A stretch of DNA of 64,000 bases from Pseudomonas sp. MM223 (GTDB lineage: Bacteria; Pseudomonadota; Gammaproteobacteria; Pseudomonadales; Pseudomonadaceae), in NCBI GenBank assembly GCA_947090765.1, contig OX352322.1:415501-479500 (forward strand). Reading direction: 5' to 3'. Under the pieces are notes generated by a model. That model saw only the letters and a program-made list of their open reading frames with translations, was not told the origin of the DNA and searched no databases. Positions within the stretch are counted from its first letter, which is position 1. Every line of letters starts with the position of its first letter. This document shows, piece by piece, positions 25,704 through 35,125 of this stretch. A program made the position numbers and the translations under genes.

Positions 25704-28349
25704 TCAGCAGTCCAGTGGGTTGCGCTTGTCCGGGTCGATGCCGAACTTGACGATGGCGTCAGCCACAACCTTGGGTTCGATCTCGCCACGGTCAGCCAGG
25801 GCTTCCAGGGCAGCCAGCACCACGAAGTGGCGGTCGACTTCAAAGAAGTGACGCAGCTTCTTGCGGCTGTCGCTGCGGCCGTAACCGTCGGTACCCAGGA
25901 CCTTGAACTCTTTGCTCGGTACCCACTGGCGAATCTGCTCGGCGAACAGCTTCATGTAGTCGGTAGAGGCGATGACCGGGCCTTTACGACCGTTCAGGCA
26001 TTCTTCGACGTAAGTCTGCTGTGGCTTCTGGCCAGGCTTCAGACGGTTGGCGCGTTCTACGGCCAGGCCGTCGCGGCGCAGTTCGTTGAAGCTGGTGACG
26101 CTCCACACGTCGGCGCCGACGTTGAACTCTTCACGCAGGATCTTCGCGGCTTCGCGGACTTCGCGCAGGATGGTGCCGGAGCCCATCAGCTGTACGTGGT
26201 GCGCGGCTTCGCGGGTGTCTTCTTCCAGCAGGTACATACCCTTGATGATGCCTTCCTCGACACCGGCCGGCATGGCTGGCTGCTGGTAGGATTCGTTCAT
26301 CACGGTGATGTAGTAGAAGATGTCCTGTTGCTCTTCGGTCATCTTCTTCATGCCGTCCTGGATGATCACCGCCAGCTCGTAGCCGTAGGTAGGATCGTAG
26401 GTGCGGCAGTTCGGGATGGTGCCCGCCATCATGTGGCTGTGACCGTCTTCGTGCTGCAGGCCTTCACCGTTCAGGGTGGTACGGCCGGCGGTACCGCCGA
26501 TCAGGAAGCCACGGGTGCGGCTGTCGCCAGCGGCCCAGGCCAGGTCGCCAATGCGCTGGAAGCCGAACATCGAGTAGAAGATGTAGAACGGCAGCATCGG
26601 CTGGTTGTGGCAGCTGTACGAGGTACCGGCAGCGATGAACGACGACATGGCGCCGGCTTCGTTGATGCCTTCCTCGAGAATCTGGCCCTTCTTGTCTTCG
26701 CGGTAGAACATCACCTGGTCTTTATCGACTGGCTCGTAGAGCTGGCCGACCGACGAGTAGATGCCCAGCTGGCGGAACATGCCTTCCATACCGAAGGTAC
26801 GGGCTTCGTCCGGGATGATCGGAACGATGCGCTGGCCGATTTCCTTGTCCTTGACCAACTGCGCCAGAATACGCACGAAGGCCATGGTGGTGGAGATCTC
26901 GCGGTCGCCCGAGCCGTCCAGGATCGCTTTCAGCGTTTCCAGGGATGGGGTCGGTACGCTGAAGCTCTTGGCACGGCGCTGTGGTACGAAGCCACCCAGG
27001 GCTGCGCGGCGCTCGGCCAGGTACTTGGCTTCGGCGGAACCTTCTTCCGGCTTGAAGAACGGCAGGTTCTCAAGGTCGGCATCCTTGACCGGGATGTCGA
27101 AGCGGTCACGGAAGTGACGCAGGCTGTCGACGTCGACCTTCTTGGTGTTGTGCGCGGTGTTCTTGGCTTCGCCAGCACCGGTGCCGTAACCCTTGATGGT
27201 CTTGGCCAGGATGACGGTCGGCTGCTCTTTGTGGTTCACAGCCTGGTGGTATGCCGCGTAGACCTTGTACGGGTCGTGGCCGCCACGGTTGAGCTTCCAG
27301 ATCTCGTCGTCGGACAGGTCTTCGACCATGGCCTTGAGTTCTGGGGTGTTGAAGAAGTTTTCACGAACGTACGCGCCGTCTTTGGCTTTGTAGTTCTGGT
27401 ACTCGCCGTCGATGACTTCGTCCATACGGCGCTGCAGGGCACCGTTGGTGTCCTTGGCCAGCAGTGGGTCCCAGAAACGGCCCCAGACCACTTTGTTGAC
27501 GTTCCAGCCACCGCCACGGAACACGCCTTCGAGTTCCTGGATGATCTTGCCGTTGCCGCGAACCGGGCCGTCGAGGCGCTGCAGGTTGCAGTTGATGACG
27601 AAGATCAGGTTGTCCAGCTTCTCGCGGCCGGCCAGGGCGATTGCGCCCAGGGATTCCGGCTCGTCGCACTCGCCGTCGCCCATGAAGCACCAGACCTTCT
27701 GCTTGCCGGCCGGGATGAAGCCGCGGGCTTCCAGGTACTTCATGAAGCGCGCCTGGTAGATAGCCTGGATCGGGCCCAGACCCATCGATACGGTCGGGAA
27801 CTGCCAGAAGTCAGGCATCAGCCATGGGTGCGGGTACGAAGACAGGCCGTTGCCGTCCACTTCCTGACGGAAGTTGTTCATCTGGTCTTCGTTGATGCGG
27901 CCTTCCATGAAGGCACGGGCGTAGACGCCTGGCGAAGCGTGGCCCTGGAAGAAGATCAGGTCGCCGCCGTGTTCTTCGGTCGGGGCCTGGAAGAAGTAGT
28001 TGAAGCCGATGTCGTACAGGGTGGCGCTGGAGGCGAAGCTGGAGATGTGTCCGCCCAGGTCCGAGTCTTTCAGGTTGGTGCGCATGACCATGGCCAGGGC
28101 GTTCCAACGCACCATCGAGCGAATGCGGCGTTCCATGAACAGGTCGCCAGGCATGCGTGCTTCGTGGGTGACAGGGATGGTGTTGCGGTATGGCGTGGTG
28201 ATCGCATACGGCAGCTGGGAGCCACTGCGGGTGGCCAGCTCGCCCATACGGGTCATCAGGTAATGAGCGCGGTCTTCGCCTTCTTTGTCGAGGACCGACT
28301 CCAGGGCATCCAGCCATTCCTGGGTTTCGATTGGATCGAGGTCTTGCAT
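25704..28349 (-). CDS. aceE: Pyruvate dehydrogenase E1, homodimeric type
   Basis: 881-aa thiamine-diphosphate enzyme that decarboxylates pyruvate and acetylates the E2 lipoate. The ThDP/metal motif GDGECDEPE near residue 225, ending in INCNLQ, is intact, as are the transketolase-like middle segment and C-terminal domain. It is the first gene of aceE-aceF, divergent from glnE across 383 nt. That gap carries two GTAGT-N3-ACTAC palindromes about 110-175 nt upstream of the start, candidate operators. Confidence 0.98.
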   Translation of the reverse strand: MQDLDPIETQEWLDALESVLDKEGEDRAHYLMTRMGELATRSGSQLPYAITTPYRNTIPVTHEARMPGDLFMERRIRSMVRWNALAMVMRTNLKDSDLGGHISSFASSATLYDIGFNYFFQAPTEEHGGDLIFFQGHASPGVYARAFMEGRINEDQMNNFRQEVDGNGLSSYPHPWLMPDFWQFPTVSMGLGPIQAIYQARFMKYLEARGFIPAGKQKVWCFMGDGECDEPESLGAIALAGREKLDNLIFVINCNLQRLDGPVRGNGKIIQELEGVFRGGGWNVNKVVWGRFWDPLLAKDTNGALQRRMDEVIDGEYQNYKAKDGAYVRENFFNTPELKAMVEDLSDDEIWKLNRGGHDPYKVYAAYHQAVNHKEQPTVILAKTIKGYGTGAGEAKNTAHNTKKVDVDSLRHFRDRFDIPVKDADLENLPFFKPEEGSAEAKYLAERRAALGGFVPQRRAKSFSVPTPSLETLKAILDGSGDREISTTMAFVRILAQLVKDKEIGQRIVPIIPDEARTFGMEGMFRQLGIYSSVGQLYEPVDKDQVMFYREDKKGQILEEGINEAGAMSSFIAAGTSYSCHNQPMLPFYIFYSMFGFQRIGDLAWAAGDSRTRGFLIGGTAGRTTLNGEGLQHEDGHSHMMAGTIPNCRTYDPTYGYELAVIIQDGMKKMTEEQQDIFYYITVMNESYQQPAMPAGVEEGIIKGMYLLEEDTREAAHHVQLMGSGTILREVREAAKILREEFNVGADVWSVTSFNELRRDGLAVERANRLKPGQKPQQTYVEECLNGRKGPVIASTDYMKLFAEQIRQWVPSKEFKVLGTDGYGRSDSRKKLRHFFEVDRHFVVLAALEALADRGEIEPKVVADAIVKFGIDPDKRNPLDC

Positions 28350-28732
28350 GGCTTGCTCCAGGGCGGAAAGGCAACCAGAATCGATTGCCTGAAGTTGCGA
28401 CTGGCCTTATGGGCAGACGTCGTGAATTCTTGGATTACCGGGGTGTCTTCCGGCGCCGTGTAGTTTTACTACATTTGCTTCCGCATTTCATGCTTTTACA
28501 CGACATGAGTAGTAGTAAAACTACATTTCTGCGACGTTTGGTCGCACCTTGGCTTGTGAGGAAAAACGTTCATGGTGGTTGGCATTGTGACGCGAACGGG
28601 TAGTTCTTGATGTTTGTTGCCAAGTTTTCGTTTTTTTCAGCTATTTCCAACTTTTGTACGACAGTCCAACCGTGGTCCGGCTTCCCCTTGGCCGCTTTTT
28701 CCCTTCTATTTCACGCCGATCAAGGATAGACC
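28350..28732. promoter_or_regulatory. aceE-glnE divergent control region
   Basis: 383-nt gap with no gene. It contains two palindromes (TGTAGTTTTACTACA at 28459-28473 and GTAGTAAAACTAC at 28512-28524, centres 52 nt apart), a TGCGAC/GTCGCA hairpin at 28530-28546 and an AT-richer tract near 28600-28660 on the glnE side. No REP element is present, in contrast to most gaps here. The palindromes have the shape of a dimeric repressor site, for example GntR family; the regulator is unknown. Confidence 0.65.
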
Positions 28733-31666
28733 ATGCGCCTACCTTTGCCGTCCGATCTGCCTGCCACCCTCCAGCCACTGGTCGCTCGCAACCAGCAATT
28801 CCTGAGCGATGCGGTGGCCGCGCACCCCGAGCTCGACCTGAATGCCTGGAGCCCGCTGCACCGGCAACAATTCGACCAGGTTGCCGCCGCCAGCGACTTT
28901 GTTTTGGGCCTGGCCCAGCGCGAGCCGGCCATGCTGTTCGAGCTGCTGGCCAGTGGCGAGCTGGAGCGGCGTTACGCGCCGGGTGAGCTACGCGGGCAAA
29001 TTGCCGCGGCCGCCCAGGCGGCGCAGGGCGATGACGAGCTGGCGCGTAACCTGCGCCGCGCGCGTAACCGCCAGCAGCTGCGCATCATCTGGCGCGACAT
29101 CACCCGTCAGGCGGCGCTTGGCGAAACCTGCCGCGACCTGTCGGACCTTGCCGATGCCGCCATCGACGAAGCCTATCAATGGCTGTACCCGCGCCATTGC
29201 CAGCAGTTCGGCACGCCCATCGGCAACCGCAGCGGCCAGCCGCAGCACATGGTGGTGCTGGGCATGGGCAAACTGGGGGCGGTGGAGTTGAACCTTTCGT
29301 CGGACATCGACCTCATCTTCGGCTTCCCCGAAGGTGGCGAAACCGAAGGGGTGAAGCGCTCGCTGGAAAACCAGGAGTTCTTCACCCGCCTTGGCCAGCG
29401 GCTGATCAAGGCGCTGGACCCGGTGACCGTCGACGGTTTCGTGTTCCGTGTCGACATGCGCCTGCGCCCCTATGGTTCGGCCGGTGCTCTGGTGCTCAGC
29501 TTCAACGCCCTGGAGCAGTACTACCAGGACCAGGGCCGCGACTGGGAACGCTATGCCATGATCAAGGCGCGGGTGGTGGCTGGCGACCAGGCAGCCGGCG
29601 CGCAGTTGCAGGAGGTGTTGCGGCCGTTCGTGTATCGCCGTTACCTGGACTTTTCCGCCATCGAGGCGCTGCGCACCATGAAGCAGCTGATCCAGCAGGA
29701 GGTGCGACGCAAGGGCATGGCCGACAACATCAAGCTGGGTGCCGGTGGCATCCGTGAGGTGGAGTTCATTGCCCAGGCCTTCCAGCTGATCCACGGGGGG
29801 CGCGACCTCAGCCTGCAGCAGCGGCCGTTGCTCAAGGTGCTGGCCACGCTTGAGGGCCAGGGTTACCTGCCGCCGGCGGTGGTTGCCGAGCTGCGCGAGG
29901 GGTATGAGTTTTTGCGCTATACCGAGCACGCCATTCAGGCCATTGCCGACCGCCAGACGCAAATGCTGCCGGAAGGCGAGACAGACCAGGCGCGGGTGGC
30001 CTATATGCTTGGCTTTGCCGACTGGCAGAGCTTCCACGACCAGCTGATGTACTGGCGTGGCCGTATCGACTGGCACTTCCGCCAGGTGATCGCCGACCCG
30101 GATGACGAAGACGGTGAGGGCGAGCTGGTGGTAGGTGGCGAATGGTCGCCGCTGTGGGAGCAGGCGCAGGACGAGGAGGCCGCTGGCCGGCAGCTGGAAG
30201 AGGCCGGTTTCAAGCAGCCCGTCGAAGCCCTGCGGCGCCTGGCCGGTTTGCGCTCCAGCCCGCAGCTGCGCTCGATGCAGCGTATCGGCCGGGAGCGCCT
30301 GGATGCCTTCATCCCACGGTTGCTGGCCCAGGCGGTGGAACATGACAACCCTGACCTGGTCCTTGAGCGTGTGTTGCCGCTGGTCGAGGCCGTGGCACGG
30401 CGTTCCGCCTACCTGGTACTGCTGACCGAAAACCCGGGTGCCTTGCGCCGCCTGCTGACCCTGTGCGCCGCCAGCCCATGGATTGCCGAGCAGATTGCGC
30501 TGTACCCGCTGCTGCTCGACGAACTGCTTAACGAAGGCCGCTTGTTCAGCCCGCCACTGGCGCCAGAGCTGGCCAGCGAGTTGCGCGAACGCCTGACGCG
30601 CATTCCCGAGGACGACCTGGAGCAGCAGATGGAAGCGCTGCGCCACTTCAAGCTGGCCCACAGCCTGCGTGTGGCTGCCTCGGAAATCAGCGGCAACTTG
30701 CCGTTGATGAAAGTCAGCGACTACCTGACCTGGCTGGCCGAAGCCATCCTCGACCAGGTGCTGGCCCTGGCCTGGCGCCAGACCGTGGCCCGTCACGGCC
30801 AGCCCAAACGCAGCGACGGCAGCCTGTGCGATCCGGGCTTCATCATTATCGGTTACGGCAAGGTCGGCGGCCTGGAGCTGGGCCATGGCTCGGACCTGGA
30901 CCTGGTGTTCATCCATGACGGCGACCCGCAAGAGGAAACCGACGGCGCCAAACCCATCGACAGTGCGCAGTTCTTTACCCGCCTGGGCCAACGCATCATT
31001 CACCTGCTGACTACCCAGACCAACTCGGGCCAGCTGTATGACGTGGACATGCGCCTGCGCCCGTCCGGTGCTTCCGGGCTGCTGGTCAGTTCGCTGGGTG
31101 CATTCGAGCGCTACCAGCAGAACGAAGCCTGGACCTGGGAGCACCAGGCCCTGGTGCGGGCCCGCGTGCTGGTGGGTTGCAAGCAGGTGGGCACGGCGTT
31201 CGAAGGCGTGCGCGCCAAGGTGCTGGGCCAGGCGCGCGACCTGGAAAAACTGCGCACCGAAGTGAGTGAAATGCGCGCCAAGATGCGCGGCAACCTCGGT
31301 ACCAAGGCCACGGCTGCCGGTACTGCGGCCAACGCCTTCGAGGCCGGCGTGCCATTCGATATCAAGCAGGATGCCGGCGGTATCGTCGATATCGAATTTA
31401 TGGTGCAATACGCCGCTTTGGCCTGGTCTCACGACCATCCGGCCATACTCCGATGGACCGATAACATCCGCATTCTGGAAGAGCTGGAGCAGGCGAATTT
31501 GATGCCGGCCAGTGACGCGGTGCTGTTGCGTGAAGTGTACAAGGCGTTCCGCTCGGCCTCGCACCGCCAGGCCTTGCAAAAGCAGGCCGGGGTGATCGAT
31601 GCGGCGCAGTTTGCCGATGAACGCCGCGAAGTGCGGCGGATCTGGGGTGAGCTGGGGTTGGCTTGA
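28733..31666 (+). CDS. glnE: Glutamine synthetase adenylyltransferase/adenylyl-removing enzyme
   Basis: 977-aa bifunctional regulator of glutamine synthetase, adding or removing AMP in response to PII and glutamine. Two nucleotidyltransferase domains are visible: N-terminal SSDIDLIFGFPEGGE (about 188-203, deadenylylation) and C-terminal GSDLDLVFIHDGD (about 718-730, adenylylation), each followed by helical domains. AAGGA lies 9 nt before the ATG. Divergent from aceE; followed by a REP pair and the LPS core operon. Confidence 0.97.
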   Translation: MRLPLPSDLPATLQPLVARNQQFLSDAVAAHPELDLNAWSPLHRQQFDQVAAASDFVLGLAQREPAMLFELLASGELERRYAPGELRGQIAAAAQAAQGDDELARNLRRARNRQQLRIIWRDITRQAALGETCRDLSDLADAAIDEAYQWLYPRHCQQFGTPIGNRSGQPQHMVVLGMGKLGAVELNLSSDIDLIFGFPEGGETEGVKRSLENQEFFTRLGQRLIKALDPVTVDGFVFRVDMRLRPYGSAGALVLSFNALEQYYQDQGRDWERYAMIKARVVAGDQAAGAQLQEVLRPFVYRRYLDFSAIEALRTMKQLIQQEVRRKGMADNIKLGAGGIREVEFIAQAFQLIHGGRDLSLQQRPLLKVLATLEGQGYLPPAVVAELREGYEFLRYTEHAIQAIADRQTQMLPEGETDQARVAYMLGFADWQSFHDQLMYWRGRIDWHFRQVIADPDDEDGEGELVVGGEWSPLWEQAQDEEAAGRQLEEAGFKQPVEALRRLAGLRSSPQLRSMQRIGRERLDAFIPRLLAQAVEHDNPDLVLERVLPLVEAVARRSAYLVLLTENPGALRRLLTLCAASPWIAEQIALYPLLLDELLNEGRLFSPPLAPELASELRERLTRIPEDDLEQQMEALRHFKLAHSLRVAASEISGNLPLMKVSDYLTWLAEAILDQVLALAWRQTVARHGQPKRSDGSLCDPGFIIIGYGKVGGLELGHGSDLDLVFIHDGDPQEETDGAKPIDSAQFFTRLGQRIIHLLTTQTNSGQLYDVDMRLRPSGASGLLVSSLGAFERYQQNEAWTWEHQALVRARVLVGCKQVGTAFEGVRAKVLGQARDLEKLRTEVSEMRAKMRGNLGTKATAAGTAANAFEAGVPFDIKQDAGGIVDIEFMVQYAALAWSHDHPAILRWTDNIRILEELEQANLMPASDAVLLREVYKAFRSASHRQALQKQAGVIDAAQFADERREVRRIWGELGLA

Positions 31667-31673
31667 GGTTGTT

Positions 31674-31777
31674 GGGGCCGCTTTGCAGCCCATTCGCGGC
31701 ACAAGGCCGCTCCTACAGGGGAATGCGATCTCCTGTAGGAGCGGCCTTGTGCCGCGAATGGGCTGCAAAGCAGCCCC
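31674..31777. repeat. REP pair, family B (glnE-waaF gap)
   Basis: GGGGCCGCTTTGCAGCCC outer stem and family B arms on both sides. The waaF promoter should lie between it and 31892. Confidence 0.9.
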
Positions 31778-31892
31778 AAAGGCTCATGCCTCACCACCGG
31801 TGGTACACTGTCCGCCACATAGCCTGAATATAAAGAGGGGAGGCCAGGCTGTACCGCAGCCTGTAGCCTCCCCGAGCGTTTCTGGACTAAGC

Positions 31893-32942
31893 ATGAGAAT
31901 ACTGATCATTGGCCCCAGCTGGGTCGGCGACATGGTGATGGCGCAGACTCTGTTCCAGTGCCTGAAACAGCAGCACCCCGACTGCGTGATCGACGTGCTG
32001 GCCCCCGAGTGGAGCCGGCCGATCCTGGAGCGTATGCCTGAGGTACGCCAGGCCTTGAGCTTCCCGCTCGGCCACGGCGCACTGGAACTGGCCACGCGCC
32101 GGCGCATCGGCAAATCCCTGGCCGGCCAGTACGACCAGGCCATCCTGCTGCCCAACTCGCTGAAGTCGGCCTTGGTGCCGTTCTTCGCTGGCATCCCCAA
32201 GCGCACCGGCTGGCGTGGAGAAATGCGCTTCGGCCTGCTGAACGATGTGCGCAAGCTGGACAAGGCCCGCTACCCGCTGATGATCGAGCGCTTCATGGCC
32301 CTGGCCTATGCGCCCGGCGCTGAGCTACCGCAGCCGTACCCGCGCCCCAACTTGCAGATCGAAGCACAAAGCCGTGAAGCTGCGCTGGCCAAGTTTGGCC
32401 TGGAGCTGGACCGCCCAGTGCTGGCGCTGTGCCCAGGTGCTGAGTTCGGCGAGGCCAAGCGCTGGCCTTCCGAGCATTACGCTGCCGTGGCCGATGCGAT
32501 GATCCGCCAGGGCTGGCAGGTGTGGCTGTTTGGTTCGAAGAACGACCACGCGGTCGGTGAGCAGATCCGCGACCGGCTGATCCCGGGCCTGCGTGAAGAA
32601 TCGTCCAACCTGGCCGGTGAAACTTCGCTGGCCGAGGCCATCGACCTGATGTCCTGTGCCCATGCCGTGGTGTCCAACGACTCTGGCCTGATGCACGTGG
32701 CCGCTGCGCTGAACCGCCCGCTGGTGGCGGTGTACGGCTCGACGTCGCCTGGCTTCACCCCGCCGCTGGCCGACCAGGTAGAGGTGGTACGCACCGGTAT
32801 CGAGTGCAGCCCATGCTTCGACCGTACCTGCCGCTTCGGCCACTACAACTGCCTGCGCCTGCTGGAGCCGGGCAAAGTCATCGCCGCCCTGCACAGCCTG
32901 AGCGGGCCGGACTTGATCGATACCGTGGCCGAGGTCGACTAA
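31893..32942 (+). CDS. waaF: ADP-heptose:LPS heptosyltransferase II
   Basis: 349-aa GT9 glycosyltransferase adding the second heptose to the LPS inner core, at the cytoplasmic face of the inner membrane. MRILIIGPSWVGDMVMAQTLFQ is the typical GT9 start; the ADP-heptose site is LCPGAEFGEAKRWP and SNDSGLMHVAAAL. An upstream in-frame start through the REP region was rejected. It heads a seven-gene operon, waaF-waaC-waaG-waaP plus three kinase-fold genes, with all junctions abutting or overlapping by 1-4 nt. Confidence 0.96.
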   Translation: MRILIIGPSWVGDMVMAQTLFQCLKQQHPDCVIDVLAPEWSRPILERMPEVRQALSFPLGHGALELATRRRIGKSLAGQYDQAILLPNSLKSALVPFFAGIPKRTGWRGEMRFGLLNDVRKLDKARYPLMIERFMALAYAPGAELPQPYPRPNLQIEAQSREAALAKFGLELDRPVLALCPGAEFGEAKRWPSEHYAAVADAMIRQGWQVWLFGSKNDHAVGEQIRDRLIPGLREESSNLAGETSLAEAIDLMSCAHAVVSNDSGLMHVAAALNRPLVAVYGSTSPGFTPPLADQVEVVRTGIECSPCFDRTCRFGHYNCLRLLEPGKVIAALHSLSGPDLIDTVAEVD

Positions 32943-34001
32943 GTGCGGGTACTGATCATCAAGACCTCGTCGCTGGGTGATGTGATCCACACCCTGCCGG
33001 CGCTTACCGATGCCGCCCATGCCATCCAGGGTATCCGTTTCGACTGGGTAGTGGAAGAAGGCTTCGCCGAAATCCCCAGCTGGCACCCTGCGGTAGACAA
33101 GGTTATTCCGGTGGCCATCCGCCGTTGGCGCAAGAACCTTTGGCAAACCCTCAAGAGTGGCGAGTGGAAGGCGTTCAAGCAGCGTGTGCGCGAGCACAAG
33201 TACGACCTGGTGATTGACGCCCAGGGCCTGGTCAAGTCGGCCTGGCTGACCCGCTACGTGAAGGCCCCGATTGCCGGCCTGGACCGTTACTCGGCGCGCG
33301 AAGGCTTGGCCAGCCGCTTCTATGACCGGCGCCTGTCGGTCGCCACCGGCCAGCACGCGGTAGAGCGCGTGCGCCAGTTGTTCGCCATGGCCCTGGCCTA
33401 CGACCTGCCGGAAGGCATCGGCAACTACGGCCTGGACCTCGACCGCCTGCAACTGCCGCCAGCGGCCCCTTACGTGGTATTCCTGCACGGTACCACCTGG
33501 GCGACCAAGCACTGGCCCGAAGCTTACTGGCGTGAACTGGCCGAACGCATGGGCCGGCGCAAGCTGGAAGTGCGCCTGCCGTGGGGTAACCCGGCAGAGA
33601 AAGCGCGGGCCGAGCGCATTGCACAGGGCTTGAACAACTGCCAGGTGCTCCCCAAATTGAACCTTGCCGGCGTTGCGCGTGTTTTGGCGGCGGCAAAGGC
33701 CTGTGTGGCGGTCGATACCGGCCTTGGCCACCTGGCTGCGGCACTTGATGTGCCGACCATTTCGCTGTTTGGCCCAACCAACCCGGGCCTGACCGGTGCC
33801 TACGGACGGACCCAGATTCACCAGGCCAGTGACTGGCCTTGCGCTCCCTGCCTGCAGAAGAAGTGCACCTACAAACCGAGCGCCGACGACCTGCGCCGGT
33901 TCGATCTGAAACGCGAGTGGCCGCTGTGCTTCACTCGCCTGAATCCCGAGCATGTGGCGGGCCGCTTGAGCGCGTTGCTGCTGGCTGAGGATGTCCGTTG
34001 A
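32943..34001 (+). CDS. waaC: ADP-heptose:LPS heptosyltransferase I
   Basis: 352-aa GT9 enzyme adding the first heptose to Kdo. It begins with GTG directly behind the waaF stop (MRVLIIKTSSLGDVIHTLPAL). FLHGTTWATKHWPEAYW and AVDTGLGHLAAALDVPTISLFGPTNP are the donor-binding segments. A cysteine-rich loop (CAPCLQKKC) near the C-terminus is typical of pseudomonad WaaC. The stop overlaps the waaG ATG by one base. Confidence 0.96.
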   Translation: MRVLIIKTSSLGDVIHTLPALTDAAHAIQGIRFDWVVEEGFAEIPSWHPAVDKVIPVAIRRWRKNLWQTLKSGEWKAFKQRVREHKYDLVIDAQGLVKSAWLTRYVKAPIAGLDRYSAREGLASRFYDRRLSVATGQHAVERVRQLFAMALAYDLPEGIGNYGLDLDRLQLPPAAPYVVFLHGTTWATKHWPEAYWRELAERMGRRKLEVRLPWGNPAEKARAERIAQGLNNCQVLPKLNLAGVARVLAAAKACVAVDTGLGHLAAALDVPTISLFGPTNPGLTGAYGRTQIHQASDWPCAPCLQKKCTYKPSADDLRRFDLKREWPLCFTRLNPEHVAGRLSALLLAEDVR

Positions 34002-35125
34002 TGCAACTGGCTTTCGTGCTTTACAAATATTTCCCCTTCGGTGGGCTGCAGCGCGATTTCATGCGCATTGCCCTTGAGTGCCAGAAGCGGGGCCACCAGA
34101 TCCGTGTGTACACACTGATCTGGGAGGGTGACATTCCGCCTGGTTTCGAAGTGCTGGTGGCGCCGGTGAAGGCGATTTTCAACCACCGCCGCAACGAGAA
34201 GCTAAGCGCCTGGATGGCCGCCGACCTGGCCAAGCGCCCGGTCGACCGCCTGATCGGCTTCAACAAGATGCCGGGGCTGGACGTGTACTACGCCGCCGAC
34301 GGCTGCTTTGAAGACAAGGCGCAGACGCTGCGTGGCGGCCTGTACCGCCGCTGGGGGCGCTACCGGCACTTTGCCGAGTACGAGCGTGCGGTGTTCGCCA
34401 AGGACGCCCACACCGAAGTGCTGATGATTTCCGAAGTGCAGCAGCCGCTGTTCATCAAGCATTACGGCACCCCGGTGGAACGCTTCCACCTGCTGCCGCC
34501 GGGTATATCCCAGGATCGCCGCGCGCCGGCCAATGCCGCCGAAATCCGCGCCGAGTTCCGCAAGGAGTTCAACCTGGGCGATGACGACCTGTTGCTGGTG
34601 CAGATTGGCTCGGGCTTCAAGACCAAGGGCGTGGACCGCAGCCTCAAGGCGCTGGCCGCGCTGCCTTCGGCCCTGCGCAAACGCACGAAGCTGATGGTGA
34701 TCGGCCAGGACGACCCCAAGGTGTTCCAGCTGCAAAGCGCCACCCTGGGCCTGGGCGAGCAGGTGCAGTTCCTCAAGGGCCGCAGCGACATCCCGCGCTT
34801 CCTGCTGGGTGCCGACCTGCTGATTCACCCGGCGTACAACGAAAACACCGGTACCGTGCTGCTTGAAGCGCTGGTGGCCGGCCTGCCGGTGCTGGTGTCC
34901 AAGGTGTGCGGTTACGCCCACTACATTGCCGAGGCCGACTGCGGCCTGGTGCTGGACGAGCCGTTCGAACAGGACCAGCTCAACGGCTATCTGCAACGCA
35001 TGCTTGAAGACCCGCAGGCCCGCGCCAGCTGGTCGCGCAACGGCCTGGCGTTTGCTGAAACCGCCGACCTGTACAGCATGCCGCAGCATGCCGCCGATGT
35101 GATCCTGGGTCAGGAGCCTGCATGA
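34001..35125 (+). CDS. waaG: LPS core glycosyltransferase WaaG
   Basis: 374-aa GT4 family enzyme adding the first outer-core hexose to heptose II. The GT-B fold has the acceptor loop YKYFPFGGLQRDFM at the start and the nucleotide-sugar site HPAYNENTGTVLLEALVAGLPVL near residues 275-297. ATG 34001 is preferred over TTG 33998. The sugar transferred in pseudomonads may differ from the glucose of enterics, so the enterobacterial product name should be used with care. Overlaps waaP by 4 nt. Confidence 0.94.
   Translation: MQLAFVLYKYFPFGGLQRDFMRIALECQKRGHQIRVYTLIWEGDIPPGFEVLVAPVKAIFNHRRNEKLSAWMAADLAKRPVDRLIGFNKMPGLDVYYAADGCFEDKAQTLRGGLYRRWGRYRHFAEYERAVFAKDAHTEVLMISEVQQPLFIKHYGTPVERFHLLPPGISQDRRAPANAAEIRAEFRKEFNLGDDDLLLVQIGSGFKTKGVDRSLKALAALPSALRKRTKLMVIGQDDPKVFQLQSATLGLGEQVQFLKGRSDIPRFLLGADLLIHPAYNENTGTVLLEALVAGLPVLVSKVCGYAHYIAEADCGLVLDEPFEQDQLNGYLQRMLEDPQARASWSRNGLAFAETADLYSMPQHAADVILGQEPA

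Noticed and set aside
28988..31768. 926-residue open frame antisense to glnE
   Set aside because: No start signal or family resemblance; glnE is complete on the plus strand.
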